Below, piece after piece: positions 9,851 through 18,353 of a stretch of DNA of 41,141 bases. Source of the DNA: Lysobacteraceae bacterium (lineage in GTDB: Bacteria; Pseudomonadota; Gammaproteobacteria; Xanthomonadales; Xanthomonadaceae); contig JAGWUF010000019.1 of assembly GCA_028868545.1 (NCBI GenBank), forward strand, positions 1-41,141, read 5' to 3'. The first letter of the stretch is position 1. The number at the start of each line of letters is the position of its first letter. The position numbers were made by a program, and so were the translations under genes. Under the pieces are notes generated by a model. That model made no database searches and had not been told where the DNA came from. It saw nothing but the letters and a program-made list of their open reading frames with translations.

Positions 9851-11218
9851 TCAAAGGATCGACAAGGTTTTTTCCTTGCGTTCGGCCAGCCGCTTTTCCA
9901 GGTAGTGGATGTTCTGGCCGCCCTGGGTGAAGCCGCCGTCGGCGAGGATGCGCTGCTGCAGCGGGATGTTGGTCTTGATGCCGTCCACCACCATTTCGCT
10001 CAGCGCCACCCGCATCCGCGCGATCGCCTGCGCGCGGTCGGCGCCGTGCACGATGAGTTTGCCGATCATCGAGTCGTAGTTCGGCGGCACCCGGTAGCCT
10101 TCGTAGATGTGCGAGTCCACCCGCACGCCCGGGCCACCCGGCGCGTGGAAGTGCTGGATCAGGCCGGGACAGGGGAAGAACGTGTCCGGATCCTCGGCGT
10201 TGATGCGGCATTCGATGGCGTGGCCGCTCAGCACCACGTCGCTCTGCTTGATCGACAGACGGTGGCCGGCGGCGATCAGCAGCTGCTCGCGCACCAGATC
10301 GATGCCGGTGACCAGCTCGGTCACCGGGTGCTCCACCTGGATGCGGGTGTTCATCTCGATGAAGTAGAAGCGGCCGTTCTCGTACAGGAACTCGAAGGTG
10401 CCGGCACCGCGGTAGCCGATGCGGATGCAGGCCTCCACGCAGACCTTGCCGATCTGCGCGCGCTGCGCGTCGGTGATGCCGGGGGCGGGCGCTTCCTCCA
10501 CCACCTTCTGATGGCGGCGCTGCATCGAGCAATCGCGTTCGCCCAGATGGATCGCGCTGCCCTGGCCGTCGGCCAGCACCTGGATCTCCACGTGGCGCGG
10601 GTTCTCCAGGAACTTCTCCATGTAGACCATGTCGTTGCCGAACGCGGCCTTGGCTTCCTGCTTGGTGGTGGCGATGGCGGTCACCAGCGCGGCCTCGGTG
10701 TGGACCACGCGCATGCCGCGCCCGCCGCCGCCGCCGGCGGCCTTGACGATGACCGGGTAGCCGATCTCCGCCGCGATCTTGACGTTGGTGGCGGCATCGT
10801 CGCCCAGCGGGCCGCCGCTGCCGGGCACGCAGGGCACGCCCGCGGCCTTCATCGCGCGGATCGCCTCGACCTTGTCGCCCATCAGGCGGATGGTGTCGGC
10901 CTTCGGGCCGATGAAGATGAAGCCGGACTGCTCCACCCGCTCGGCGAAGTCGGCGTTCTCGGACAAAAAGCCGTAGCCGGGATGGATGGCCTGCGCGTCG
11001 GTGACCTCGGCGGCCGCAATGATCGCCGGCATGTTGAGGTAGCTCTCCGCCGACGGTGCCGGGCCGATGCAGACGGATTCGTCCGCCATGGCCACGTGCT
11101 TGAGGTTGCGGTCGATGGTGGAGTGCACCGCGACCGTGCGGATGCCCAGCGCGTGGCAGGCGCGCAGGATGCGCAGCGCGATTTCGCCGCGGTTGGCGAT
11201 GACTACTTTTTCGAGCAT
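9851..11218 (-). CDS. accC: Biotin carboxylase subunit of acetyl-CoA carboxylase
   Basis: Carboxylates the biotin on AccB using bicarbonate and ATP, the first half-reaction of malonyl-CoA synthesis. The 455 residues match the family. The N-terminal pre-ATP-grasp domain begins [17 protein letters not shown]. The Gly-rich ATP-binding loop is GGGGGRGMR, the central catalytic block is [16 protein letters not shown], and ECRINAEDP follows in the C-terminal domain. It is downstream of accB on the same strand, the standard accB-accC pair, but the 93-bp gap is longer than usual and holds inverted repeats. Confidence 0.98.
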   Translation of the reverse strand: MLEKVVIANRGEIALRILRACHALGIRTVAVHSTIDRNLKHVAMADESVCIGPAPSAESYLNMPAIIAAAEVTDAQAIHPGYGFLSENADFAERVEQSGFIFIGPKADTIRLMGDKVEAIRAMKAAGVPCVPGSGGPLGDDAATNVKIAAEIGYPVIVKAAGGGGGRGMRVVHTEAALVTAIATTKQEAKAAFGNDMVYMEKFLENPRHVEIQVLADGQGSAIHLGERDCSMQRRHQKVVEEAPAPGITDAQRAQIGKVCVEACIRIGYRGAGTFEFLYENGRFYFIEMNTRIQVEHPVTELVTGIDLVREQLLIAAGHRLSIKQSDVVLSGHAIECRINAEDPDTFFPCPGLIQHFHAPGGPGVRVDSHIYEGYRVPPNYDSMIGKLIVHGADRAQAIARMRVALSEMVVDGIKTNIPLQQRILADGGFTQGGQNIHYLEKRLAERKEKTLSIL

Positions 11219-11247
11219 TGTCGTTGTCTCAGTTTCCAGTCCGTCCG

Positions 11248-11294
11248 GCCCGCCGGCCTGCAGGCCGGTGGGCGTTCGCAGGCTCGCGCCTGCG
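11248..11294. repeat. Tandem GC-rich inverted repeats between accB and accC
   Basis: A perfect 16-bp palindrome CCGGCCTGCAGGCCGG (11253-11268) extends to about 26 bp across one G-T mismatch. It is followed by a 6-bp stem, CGCAGG...CCTGCG (11277-11294). There is no T-run. It looks like a REP/BIME-type element and could tune the accB:accC ratio by blocking exonucleases or causing partial termination. That role is inference. Confidence 0.6.
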
Positions 11295-11311
11295 GCGCTC
11301 GAAATCCCTGC

Positions 11312-11791
11312 TCACCCGATCACGAACAGTGGCTGGTCGAATTCCACCGGCTGGCCGCTTTCGCACTGGATCGCCAGCACGGTGCCGGACACTTCCGCCT
11401 CGATCGGGTTGAACATCTTCATCGCCTCGATGATGCCCAGGGTGTCGCCGGCCTTGACCGCCTGGCCGATCGACACGAACGCCGGCTTGTCCGGCGCCGG
11501 GCTGGCGTAGAAGGTGCCCACCATCGGCGAACGCACCACGTGGCCGGCCGGCAGCTCGGGCGCGGCGGGCTTGGGGCTGCCGCCGGTGGCGGCCTGCACG
11601 GGCGACTGCATCGGCATCGGGGCGGCCGGCGCGGGGGCGGCCATCTGCTGGATCAGCGGCGCGGCGACCGCCATGCCACCCTTGGGCACGCGTGCCAGAC
11701 GCACGGATTCCTCGCCTTCCTTGATCTCGATTTCGGCGAGGTTCGACTCTTCCAGCAGGTCGATCAGTTTCTTGATTTTGCGCAGGTCCAT
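11312..11791 (-). CDS. accB: Biotin carboxyl carrier protein of acetyl-CoA carboxylase
   Basis: Carries the biotin that shuttles CO2 between AccC and the carboxyltransferase. The 159 residues have the usual three parts. A charged N-terminal region begins [16 protein letters not shown]. An Ala/Pro-rich flexible linker spans about residues 35-80. The C-terminal biotinyl domain starts near [13 protein letters not shown] and carries the biotinylation motif EAMKMFN with acceptor Lys125. It starts 23 bp downstream of aroQ, giving the aroQ-accB-accC order common in gammaproteobacteria. Confidence 0.98.
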   Translation of the reverse strand: MDLRKIKKLIDLLEESNLAEIEIKEGEESVRLARVPKGGMAVAAPLIQQMAAPAPAAPMPMQSPVQAATGGSPKPAAPELPAGHVVRSPMVGTFYASPAPDKPAFVSIGQAVKAGDTLGIIEAMKMFNPIEAEVSGTVLAIQCESGQPVEFDQPLFVIG

Positions 11792-11814
11792 GACAGGGGC
11801 CTCTGGTTGGGTGC

Positions 11815-12255
11815 TCAGGACGCCAGCCGTTGCAGCGCGGCGTCCAGGGCGTAGCGGTAGGAATCGGCACCGAAACCGCAGACCACGCCCACCGCCTTGT
11901 CGCTGAAATAGCTGTGCTGGCGGAACGGTTCGCGGCTGTGCGGGTTGGACAGGTGAATTTCGATGAAAGGGATGGCCACCGCGGCCAGCGCGTCGCGCAG
12001 GGCGACCGAGGTATGGGTGAAGGCGGCCGGGTTGATCAGGATGAAGGCGGTGCCGTCCAGGCGGGCGGCCTGGATGCGCTCCACCAGTGCGTGTTCGGCA
12101 TTGGACTGGAAGGCGTGCAGCTCGTGCCCGGCGGCCTGCGCGCGGGCGCTCAGGTCGGCGTCGATGTCGGTCAACGTGACGTGCCCGTACACTTCCGGCT
12201 CGCGGCTGCCGAGCAGGTTGAGGTTGGGGCCGTGCAGGAGCAGCAGGGTTGCCAT
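11815..12255 (-). CDS. aroQ: Type II 3-dehydroquinate dehydratase
   Basis: Dehydrates 3-dehydroquinate to 3-dehydroshikimate, step three of the shikimate pathway. The 146 residues fit the type II (dodecameric) family. The start contains [12 protein letters not shown], and the lid Arg and Tyr equivalents lie in SREPEVYG. The block [20 protein letters not shown] carries the active-site Asn/His region, and [19 protein letters not shown] is the substrate-binding block. It heads the aroQ-accB-accC cluster, whose promoter should lie in the 213-bp gap upstream. I found no convincing -35/-10 pair there. Confidence 0.97.
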   Translation of the reverse strand: MATLLLLHGPNLNLLGSREPEVYGHVTLTDIDADLSARAQAAGHELHAFQSNAEHALVERIQAARLDGTAFILINPAAFTHTSVALRDALAAVAIPFIEIHLSNPHSREPFRQHSYFSDKAVGVVCGFGADSYRYALDAALQRLAS

Positions 12256-12396
12256 CGGTTGGGTCGGAGCCCCGGAAAACAGGCGCGCAGTGTCCCGCGA
12301 AAGGGGGATGCTGTCCAGTTCGGCGAACTTTTGCCGGATAAGCGGGTTTTAAACGGATGTTGGAGCGACGGCTCTAAAACACTGCGTGGCCGGCGA

Positions 12397-12414
12397 AGCC
12401 GAGCAAGCCCGGCT
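12397..12414. repeat. Degenerate REP-like hairpin in the tlpA-aroQ gap
   Basis: An 8-bp stem with one mismatch (AGCCGAGC / GCCCGGCT, loop AA) sits in the 213-bp non-coding stretch 12256-12468. On the minus strand it is preceded by GCAGAG, close to the GTAG(AG) head of xanthomonad REP repeats. Two similar decayed pieces lie nearby: GGAGCGACGGCTCT near 12362 and GTAGAACGGAGCTTGC at 12441. Nothing else was recognised in this gap. Confidence 0.4.
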
Positions 12415-12468
12415 CTGCAAAAGCCGCGGCAGGCCGCCTTGTAGAACGGAGCTTGCTTCGCTGCGCGA

Positions 12469-13071
12469 TCACCTGACCCAGTCGGCGATTTCACCCATAT
12501 CCGCAAACGGCCCGATCCGCGTCTTCAGCAGGCGCCCGTCGGCCGATACCAGCACCGAATAGGGCAGCACCCCGGTCGGGTTGCCCAGCCGCACGCCGGC
12601 ATCGGCCGGGCCGGCGGCATCCACCAGCACCGGATAGGTGATGCCATGCCGGCGCAGGAACGCCGCCACCGCGGCGGCATCGTCCAGCGCGATGCCGACC
12701 ACCTGCACGCCGGCGTCGCCCTGTGCGGCGGCGAATGCCTGCAGGTCCGGCATTTCCTTCAGGCAGGGCGCGCACCAGGTCGCCCACAGGTTGACCAGGG
12801 TGATGCGCCCGGCCCAGACGGCGGGGATGGCGACCGGCTTGCCGTCGAGGTCCGGCAGGGTCATGGCCGGCACGATGCCGCCCTTTTCGGCGATGCTGAC
12901 CCCGGCGGGCGGGGCCGGCGCGCGTGCTTTCAGAGTGGCGTCCAGCACCTGCTGGCCGACCGTGGTGCCGGCCAGCCGGTAGGCGATGGTGGGTTCGAAC
13001 AGCAGGCTGGCGCCGGCGCCGGCAATCGCCGCCAGCAGCGCCACCACCAGCACCGCGCGGTTGGACGGCAT
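12469..13071 (-). CDS. TlpA/ResA-like membrane-anchored thiol-disulfide reductase
   Basis: Periplasmic thioredoxin-fold protein of 200 residues. An N-terminal membrane anchor (residues about 6-24) is followed by a linker and a thioredoxin-like domain with the redox motif WATWCAPC (Cys100, Cys103). A cis-Pro-containing segment, NPTGVLPYSVLV, lies about 70 residues later. The ATG start shares one base with the dsbD stop (TGATG), so it is translated right after DsbD. That makes DsbD a likely electron donor; the target proteins, possibly cytochrome c apoproteins or DsbC-like isomerases, are not shown by the sequence. Confidence 0.9.
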   Translation of the reverse strand: MPSNRAVLVVALLAAIAGAGASLLFEPTIAYRLAGTTVGQQVLDATLKARAPAPPAGVSIAEKGGIVPAMTLPDLDGKPVAIPAVWAGRITLVNLWATWCAPCLKEMPDLQAFAAAQGDAGVQVVGIALDDAAAVAAFLRRHGITYPVLVDAAGPADAGVRLGNPTGVLPYSVLVSADGRLLKTRIGPFADMGEIADWVR

Positions 13072-15464
13072 CAGCGCGCGGCCTCGCGCAGGGCGTCCTC
13101 CACCATGCCGGGGGTCAGCAGGGTGGGCAGGATGCGGCCTTCGCCGCCGCCGCGCGGGTAGACCACGTACAGCGGCACGCCCACCGCGCGGTGGCGCTGC
13201 AGGTAGGCGGTGATGGCCGGGTCGACGTCGGTGTAGTCGCCGACCATGTAGACCGCGTTGGCCGCGTCCAGCGCGTTGCGGAAGCCGTCGCGGCCGAACA
13301 CGGTCTTTTCGTTGGCCTTGCAGCTGACGCACCAGTCGGCGGTCATGTTGACGAACACCGGCCGGTTCTGCGCGCGCAGGTCGGCCAGCGCCTGTTCCGA
13401 CCAGGCGACGCTGGCGATGCCGGCCGGCGCGGAGACGGCGTTCGCCTGCGGCCGCGGCAGCGCGTGCAGCCGCGCCAGCGGCCAGCCGACCGTGAGCAGC
13501 GCCAGCAGTGCCAGCGCCTGCCAGCCGCGGGTGCCGCCGCTGCGCGCGCGCGCCCATGCCCACGCGGCCAGCGCCAGCAGGATGGCGGCGGCCAGCCACA
13601 GGCCGGCGGCATCGGCGCCGCGCAGCTTGGCCAACACCCATACCAGCCAGGCCGCGGTGGCGTACAGCGGGAACGCCAGCAGCTGCTTGAGGGTTTCCAT
13701 CCACGCCCCCGGCTTCGGCAGCAGGCGGGCGAAGGCTGGCACGAAGCCGACCAGCAGGAACGGCAGCGCCAGCCCCAGCCCCAGCAGCAGGAACACCAGC
13801 AGCGCGCCGACGGTCGGGCCGGTGAAGGCGTAGGCCAGCGCCGCGCCCATGAACGGCGCGGTGCAGGGGGTGGCCAGCACCACCGCCAGCACCCCGGTGA
13901 AGAAGTCGGCGCGCACGCCCTCGCCCTGCAGCAGCGCGCCGGTGCGCGCCCCCAGCCCGACGTTGGCCTGCCACAGCCCGGACAGCGACAGCCCCAGCGC
14001 GAACATCACCAGCGCCAGCCCGGCCAGCACCAGCGGCTGCTGCAGCTGGAAGCCCCAGCCCAGCGCCAGCCCGGCGTGGCGCAGCGCCAGCACCAGCGCG
14101 CCCAGCGCCAGCATCGACAGCAGCACGCCCGCGGTATAGGCCAGCGCGTGGCGGCGCGCCGCGCCGCGGCCGGCGCCGCTCTGCGCCAGCGACAGCGCCT
14201 TCAGCGACAGTACCGGCAGCACGCAGGGCATCAGGTTGAGGATCAGACCGCCGCCCAGCGCCAGCAGCAGCGCGGCCAGCAGGCCGGGGGTGTTGCGCTG
14301 CGGCGGGGTTTCGCGGGCGGGATCATTGGCGGCGACCAACCCATCCCCACCCAACCCTCCCCTTGAAGGGGAGGGCTTTAAAGCTGTCGCATCGAAGCTT
14401 GTGGGGGGGCGAGGCTCTGACGTGTCGGCGGCACTGCTCTGCTCCCCCCCCTTCAAGGGGAGGGCTGGGGTGGGGATGGGGTTGCTGGAAACGTCCCCCT
14501 CACCCGCCTTCGGCACACTCTCCCCCGCAGGCGGGGGAGAAGGAGAGGCGGTACCCGCCGGCAATTGCACCGCCAGCACACGGGTCATCGGCGGGTAACA
14601 GATGCCGTCGATCTGGCAGCCTTGCAGGCCTACCAGCAACTTGCCGCTGGCGGCGCGGGCGTGGCTGCGGTTGACCGGCAGCGGAATTTCGACCTGATCG
14701 AAATACACCGCCACCTTGCCGAAGTGTTCGTCCTTGTAGGGGCTGGCCTTGGGCAGCAGCGCCGGTGGCGGCAGCGCCGTCGCCAGGCCGTGGCCGGCAT
14801 CCAGCCGCACCGACAGCTTGTCGCGATAGAGGTAGTAGCCCTTGGCGGGAGTGAGCCGCAGCAGCAGACGATTGCCGTCGAGGGCGATCACTTCGCTGCT
14901 GAACGCTTGCTCGGGCGGCAGGGGGGCGGCGTCCACCTTGCCAGCAGCATCGCCCAAGCTGAACAGTCCGCCGGATCTCTTGCCGAAGCCCAGCGCCTGC
15001 GCGTCGTCCTGTTGCGCCTGCGCCTGCGGCAGCGCCACGGTCAAGGTGCGGATCTGCGGCGGGTAGCACACCCCGGCGTCGGCGCAACCCTGGTATTTCA
15101 CGGTCAGCCGCACTGCGGTGGCGGTGCTGCCGGGCGTGCCGGTCAGCACGCCCACCAACTGCTTGCGGTAGGTCTGCACATCGCCGAAGAATTCGTCGTG
15201 ATGCCTGGCCCCTTCCGGCAGGGCCAGCGTGGCATTGGCGAAACCGGCACCCGCCGCCACCGAGGTGCGGTGGCGGTACAGGTAAAACCCGTCGGCGATC
15301 TGCCAGCGCACTTCAATCCGGCCCGGCGCGGTGGCCTGCGCGCTGAGCACGAACACGCTGTCCACCGGCGGCAACTCGCCGACGATGGCGGCAGCGGCCG
15401 GCAGCGATAGGCACAAGGCAAAGGTCGCCAGCCACAGGCGCAGGCGCGGGAGCAATCCGGTCAT
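13071..15464 (-). CDS. dsbD: DsbD transmembrane thiol-disulfide reductase, with duplicated alpha domain and repeat-encoded linker
   Basis: Passes electrons from cytoplasmic thioredoxin to periplasmic thiol proteins. At 797 residues it is much longer than E. coli DsbD (565). A signal peptide is followed by two DsbD-alpha-like domains, each ending in a similar Cys pair (GCADAGVCYPP near 126-134, GCQIDGICYPP near 280-287). The linker at about 307-376 is encoded by palindromic repeats. The multi-helix beta domain has its two redox Cys in MPCVLPVL (near 414) and TPCTAPFMG (near 534). The C-terminal gamma thioredoxin domain has DWCVSCK near 710. The alpha duplication and the repeat-born linker explain most of the extra length. 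It lies 4 bp downstream of cutA, the usual cutA-dsbD order. Confidence 0.95.
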   Translation of the reverse strand: MTGLLPRLRLWLATFALCLSLPAAAAIVGELPPVDSVFVLSAQATAPGRIEVRWQIADGFYLYRHRTSVAAGAGFANATLALPEGARHHDEFFGDVQTYRKQLVGVLTGTPGSTATAVRLTVKYQGCADAGVCYPPQIRTLTVALPQAQAQQDDAQALGFGKRSGGLFSLGDAAGKVDAAPLPPEQAFSSEVIALDGNRLLLRLTPAKGYYLYRDKLSVRLDAGHGLATALPPPALLPKASPYKDEHFGKVAVYFDQVEIPLPVNRSHARAASGKLLVGLQGCQIDGICYPPMTRVLAVQLPAGTASPSPPPAGESVPKAGEGDVSSNPIPTPALPLKGGEQSSAADTSEPRPPTSFDATALKPSPSRGGLGGDGLVAANDPARETPPQRNTPGLLAALLLALGGGLILNLMPCVLPVLSLKALSLAQSGAGRGAARRHALAYTAGVLLSMLALGALVLALRHAGLALGWGFQLQQPLVLAGLALVMFALGLSLSGLWQANVGLGARTGALLQGEGVRADFFTGVLAVVLATPCTAPFMGAALAYAFTGPTVGALLVFLLLGLGLALPFLLVGFVPAFARLLPKPGAWMETLKQLLAFPLYATAAWLVWVLAKLRGADAAGLWLAAAILLALAAWAWARARSGGTRGWQALALLALLTVGWPLARLHALPRPQANAVSAPAGIASVAWSEQALADLRAQNRPVFVNMTADWCVSCKANEKTVFGRDGFRNALDAANAVYMVGDYTDVDPAITAYLQRHRAVGVPLYVVYPRGGGEGRILPTLLTPGMVEDALREAAR
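14337..14484. repeat. REPIN-like pair of inverted type-A palindromic repeats inside dsbD
   Basis: The left copy (14337-14378) has a 10-bp stem, CCCTCCCCTT/AAGGGGAGGG, at 14355-14375. The right copy (about 14443-14484) is the same motif in opposite orientation, with one mismatch in its stem. About 65 bp of non-repeat DNA separates them, which is the layout of a REPIN/BIME doublet. It stays open in the dsbD frame and encodes about 50 linker residues. 41 nt of the left copy (14338-14378) are identical to a copy in valS (33237-33277). Confidence 0.85.
14495..14545 (-). repeat. Type-B palindromic repeat inside dsbD
   Basis: A hairpin with a 10-bp stem TCTCCCCCGC/GCGGGGGAGA (14519-14540) lies next to GTGCCGAAGGCGGGTGAGG when read on the minus strand. 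This matches the elements after both groEL tails (17965-18009 and 19602-19647), which have hairpin, GGTGCC, GAAGG or CAACG, then GCGGGAGAGGGG. It is in frame and encodes a Pro/Gly-rich piece containing PPPAGESVPKAGEGD. Confidence 0.75.
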
Positions 15465-15468
15465 GGGT

Positions 15469-15792
15469 TCATTCTACGGGACGGGTGGCGGCGGCCAGCC
15501 AGTCCAGATAGGCCGGCAGGCCGTCGGCGGCTTCGACCGCCAGCAGCTCCGGAAGTTCGTAGGGGTGCAGCAGCGGCAACCGCGCCTGCAGCGCAGGATA
15601 GCGCTCACGCGTGGTCTTGATCAGCAGCAGCACTTCCGCATCCCGTTGCAGGCGGCCTTGCCAGCGGTAGATCGACACCACGCCCGGCAGCAGGTTCACG
15701 CAGGCGGCCAGCTGTTCTTCCACCAGGGTGGTGGCGATGCGCTCGCCGGTGGCGGTGTCGGGGCAGGTGCAGAGGCAGAGCAGTGCGGTCAT
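15469..15792 (-). CDS. cutA: CutA-family divalent-cation-related protein
   Basis: Small trimeric cytoplasmic protein (107 residues) linked to divalent metal tolerance in E. coli; its true biochemical role is unsettled. Family motifs are present: CTCPDTATGERIATTLVEEQLAACVN near the N-terminus, GVVSIYRWQG, the KTT segment, and LHPYELPELLAV before the C-terminal helix. ATG 15792 gives the normal length; an upstream extension in the same frame would run into the groESL control region. It precedes dsbD by 4 bp and is divergent from groES. Confidence 0.94.
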   Translation of the reverse strand: MTALLCLCTCPDTATGERIATTLVEEQLAACVNLLPGVVSIYRWQGRLQRDAEVLLLIKTTRERYPALQARLPLLHPYELPELLAVEAADGLPAYLDWLAAATRPVE

Positions 15793-15825
15793 CCCGACAG
15801 GGTAACGCCAGTTCCCCGCGCGCCC

Positions 15826-15853
15826 CTTGAAAGCCGCCCGGCGGGCCCCATCT
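15826..15853 (+). promoter_or_regulatory. Sigma32 (RpoH) heat-shock promoter for groESL
   Basis: CTTGAAA (15826-15832), a 13-bp spacer and CCCCATCT (15846-15853) match the sigma32 consensus CTTGAAA-N(11-16)-CCCCATNT at every defined position. The predicted start near 15860 would give a leader of about 105 nt that contains the CIRCE-like inverted repeat. Confidence 0.85.
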
Positions 15854-15891
15854 CTTGGCCATCCCGGTGGCGGGGTGTTGTTGTCTCGCAT

Positions 15892-15918
15892 TTGGCAGTC
15901 GCGCCGCGCGACTGCTAA
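15892..15918. promoter_or_regulatory. CIRCE-like operator (putative HrcA site)
   Basis: TTGGCAGTC-N9-GACTGCTAA has the exact 9-9-9 layout of CIRCE (TTAGCACTC-N9-GAGTGCTAA). Relative to the consensus, C7 of the left arm is G and the paired G of the right arm is C, so the stem is kept. One further change (A3 to G) breaks one pair. HrcA itself is not in the window. Confidence 0.75.
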
Positions 15919-15921
15919 AAT
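15892..15921 (+). promoter_or_regulatory. Probable sigma70 promoter for groESL, embedded in the CIRCE-like operator
   Basis: TTGGCA (15892-15897) and TAAAAT (15916-15921) are separated by 18 bp, each one mismatch from consensus. The -35 lies in the left arm of the inverted repeat and the -10 begins inside the right arm, so a bound repressor would block RNA polymerase directly. Transcription would start near 15928. Confidence 0.65.
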
Positions 15922-15965
15922 ATCCGGGTTTTCTCCACACAATCAATCATTTGCAGAGGTTGCAC

Positions 15966-16256
15966 ATGTCCAACATCAAGCCGCTGTTCGACCGCGTGGT
16001 CATCAAGCGCATGGAAGAAGAAAAACTGTCCGCCGGTGGCATCGTGATTCCGGATTCGGCCACCGAGAAGCCGATCAAGGGCGAAGTGATCGCCGTGGGC
16101 ACCGGCAAGGTGCTGGACAACGGCCAGCTGCGCGCACCGCAGGTAAAGGTGGGCGACAAGGTCCTGTTCGGCAAGTACAGCGGCACGGAAGTGAAGCTGG
16201 ACGGTGCCGAGTTGCTGGTGGTGAAGGAAGACGACCTGTTCGCGATCCTCGGCTGA
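15966..16256 (+). CDS. groES: Co-chaperonin GroES
   Basis: Heptameric lid of the GroEL folding chamber. The 96 residues match the family: N-terminal [11 protein letters not shown], the mobile loop [16 protein letters not shown] that docks on GroEL, then [31 protein letters not shown], and a C-terminal strand ending FAILG. The ATG at 15966 is chosen by the Shine-Dalgarno AGAGG (15955-15959) six bases upstream; an upstream extension would read through the operator. It is followed after 53 bp by groEL and driven by the stacked promoters at 15826-15921. Confidence 0.98.
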   Translation: MSNIKPLFDRVVIKRMEEEKLSAGGIVIPDSATEKPIKGEVIAVGTGKVLDNGQLRAPQVKVGDKVLFGKYSGTEVKLDGAELLVVKEDDLFAILG

Positions 16257-16303
16257 TCGCACGTCGCCTCCCGCTTAATCCAATCGAATTCTCATTGAGG
16301 TAA

Positions 16304-18019
<1,716 letters not shown>

Positions 18020-18353
18020 TCAGCTTCGCTCGAGCAACGTGCAACATCCCGAAGCCCGGCCTTGCGCTGGGCTTCGTTCTTTCGGGTTGATCGGAAATGG
18101 CGTTTGAATTTCCTATACCCATACCTCAAGTCTTGACCCGGCAGTCGAGAACATGCGGCGCTGGTGCGGGTGGTGCCGATGACGGAGGCGATCATGTTTT
18201 CGATTCCTGTCGTTGGATGTGGCGGGATACCGGCCTTGTACTGAAGAGTCGGAAAACGGGGGAAATCCCCCCAAATCATGCGCACATGTGGGGGAGCGCC
18301 CCAGCCCCGCGCGGCCCACCGCCCGCGGCGGTGGCGTGACTTCGATTCATGGC
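18020..18353. other. Non-coding stretch between the groEL repeat and the inserted gene
   Basis: No convincing gene. It contains the groEL terminator hairpin (18051-18082), a short GGGGGA-AA-TCCCCC hairpin (18258-18271) and a perfect 8-bp stem CCACCGCC/GGCGGTGG (18316-18334) just before the next gene. Its sequence is unlike the flanking housekeeping DNA, and it belongs to the segment enclosed by the two groEL tails. Confidence 0.6.
18051..18082 (+). terminator. Probable intrinsic terminator of groESL
   Basis: GAAGCCC and GGGCTTC (18051-18057 and 18069-18075) form a 7-bp stem with an 11-nt loop, followed by GTTCTTT. An outer CCCGAA/TTCGGG pairing (18048-18053 with 18081-18086) could compete with it. 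The U-tract is imperfect. Confidence 0.6.

Noticed and set aside
9653..11854. 733-codon plus-strand open frame
   Set aside because: Antisense to accC and accB, with no recognisable domain.
14337..14545. Possible CRISPR-like array because of repeated palindromes
   Set aside because: Only two or three elements in mixed orientation, with no regular spacers and within a coding frame. REP/REPIN elements explain it.
15793..15942. N-terminal extension of cutA by 50 residues
   Set aside because: It would be translated from the sigma32 promoter and CIRCE region, and CutA proteins begin near ATG 15792.
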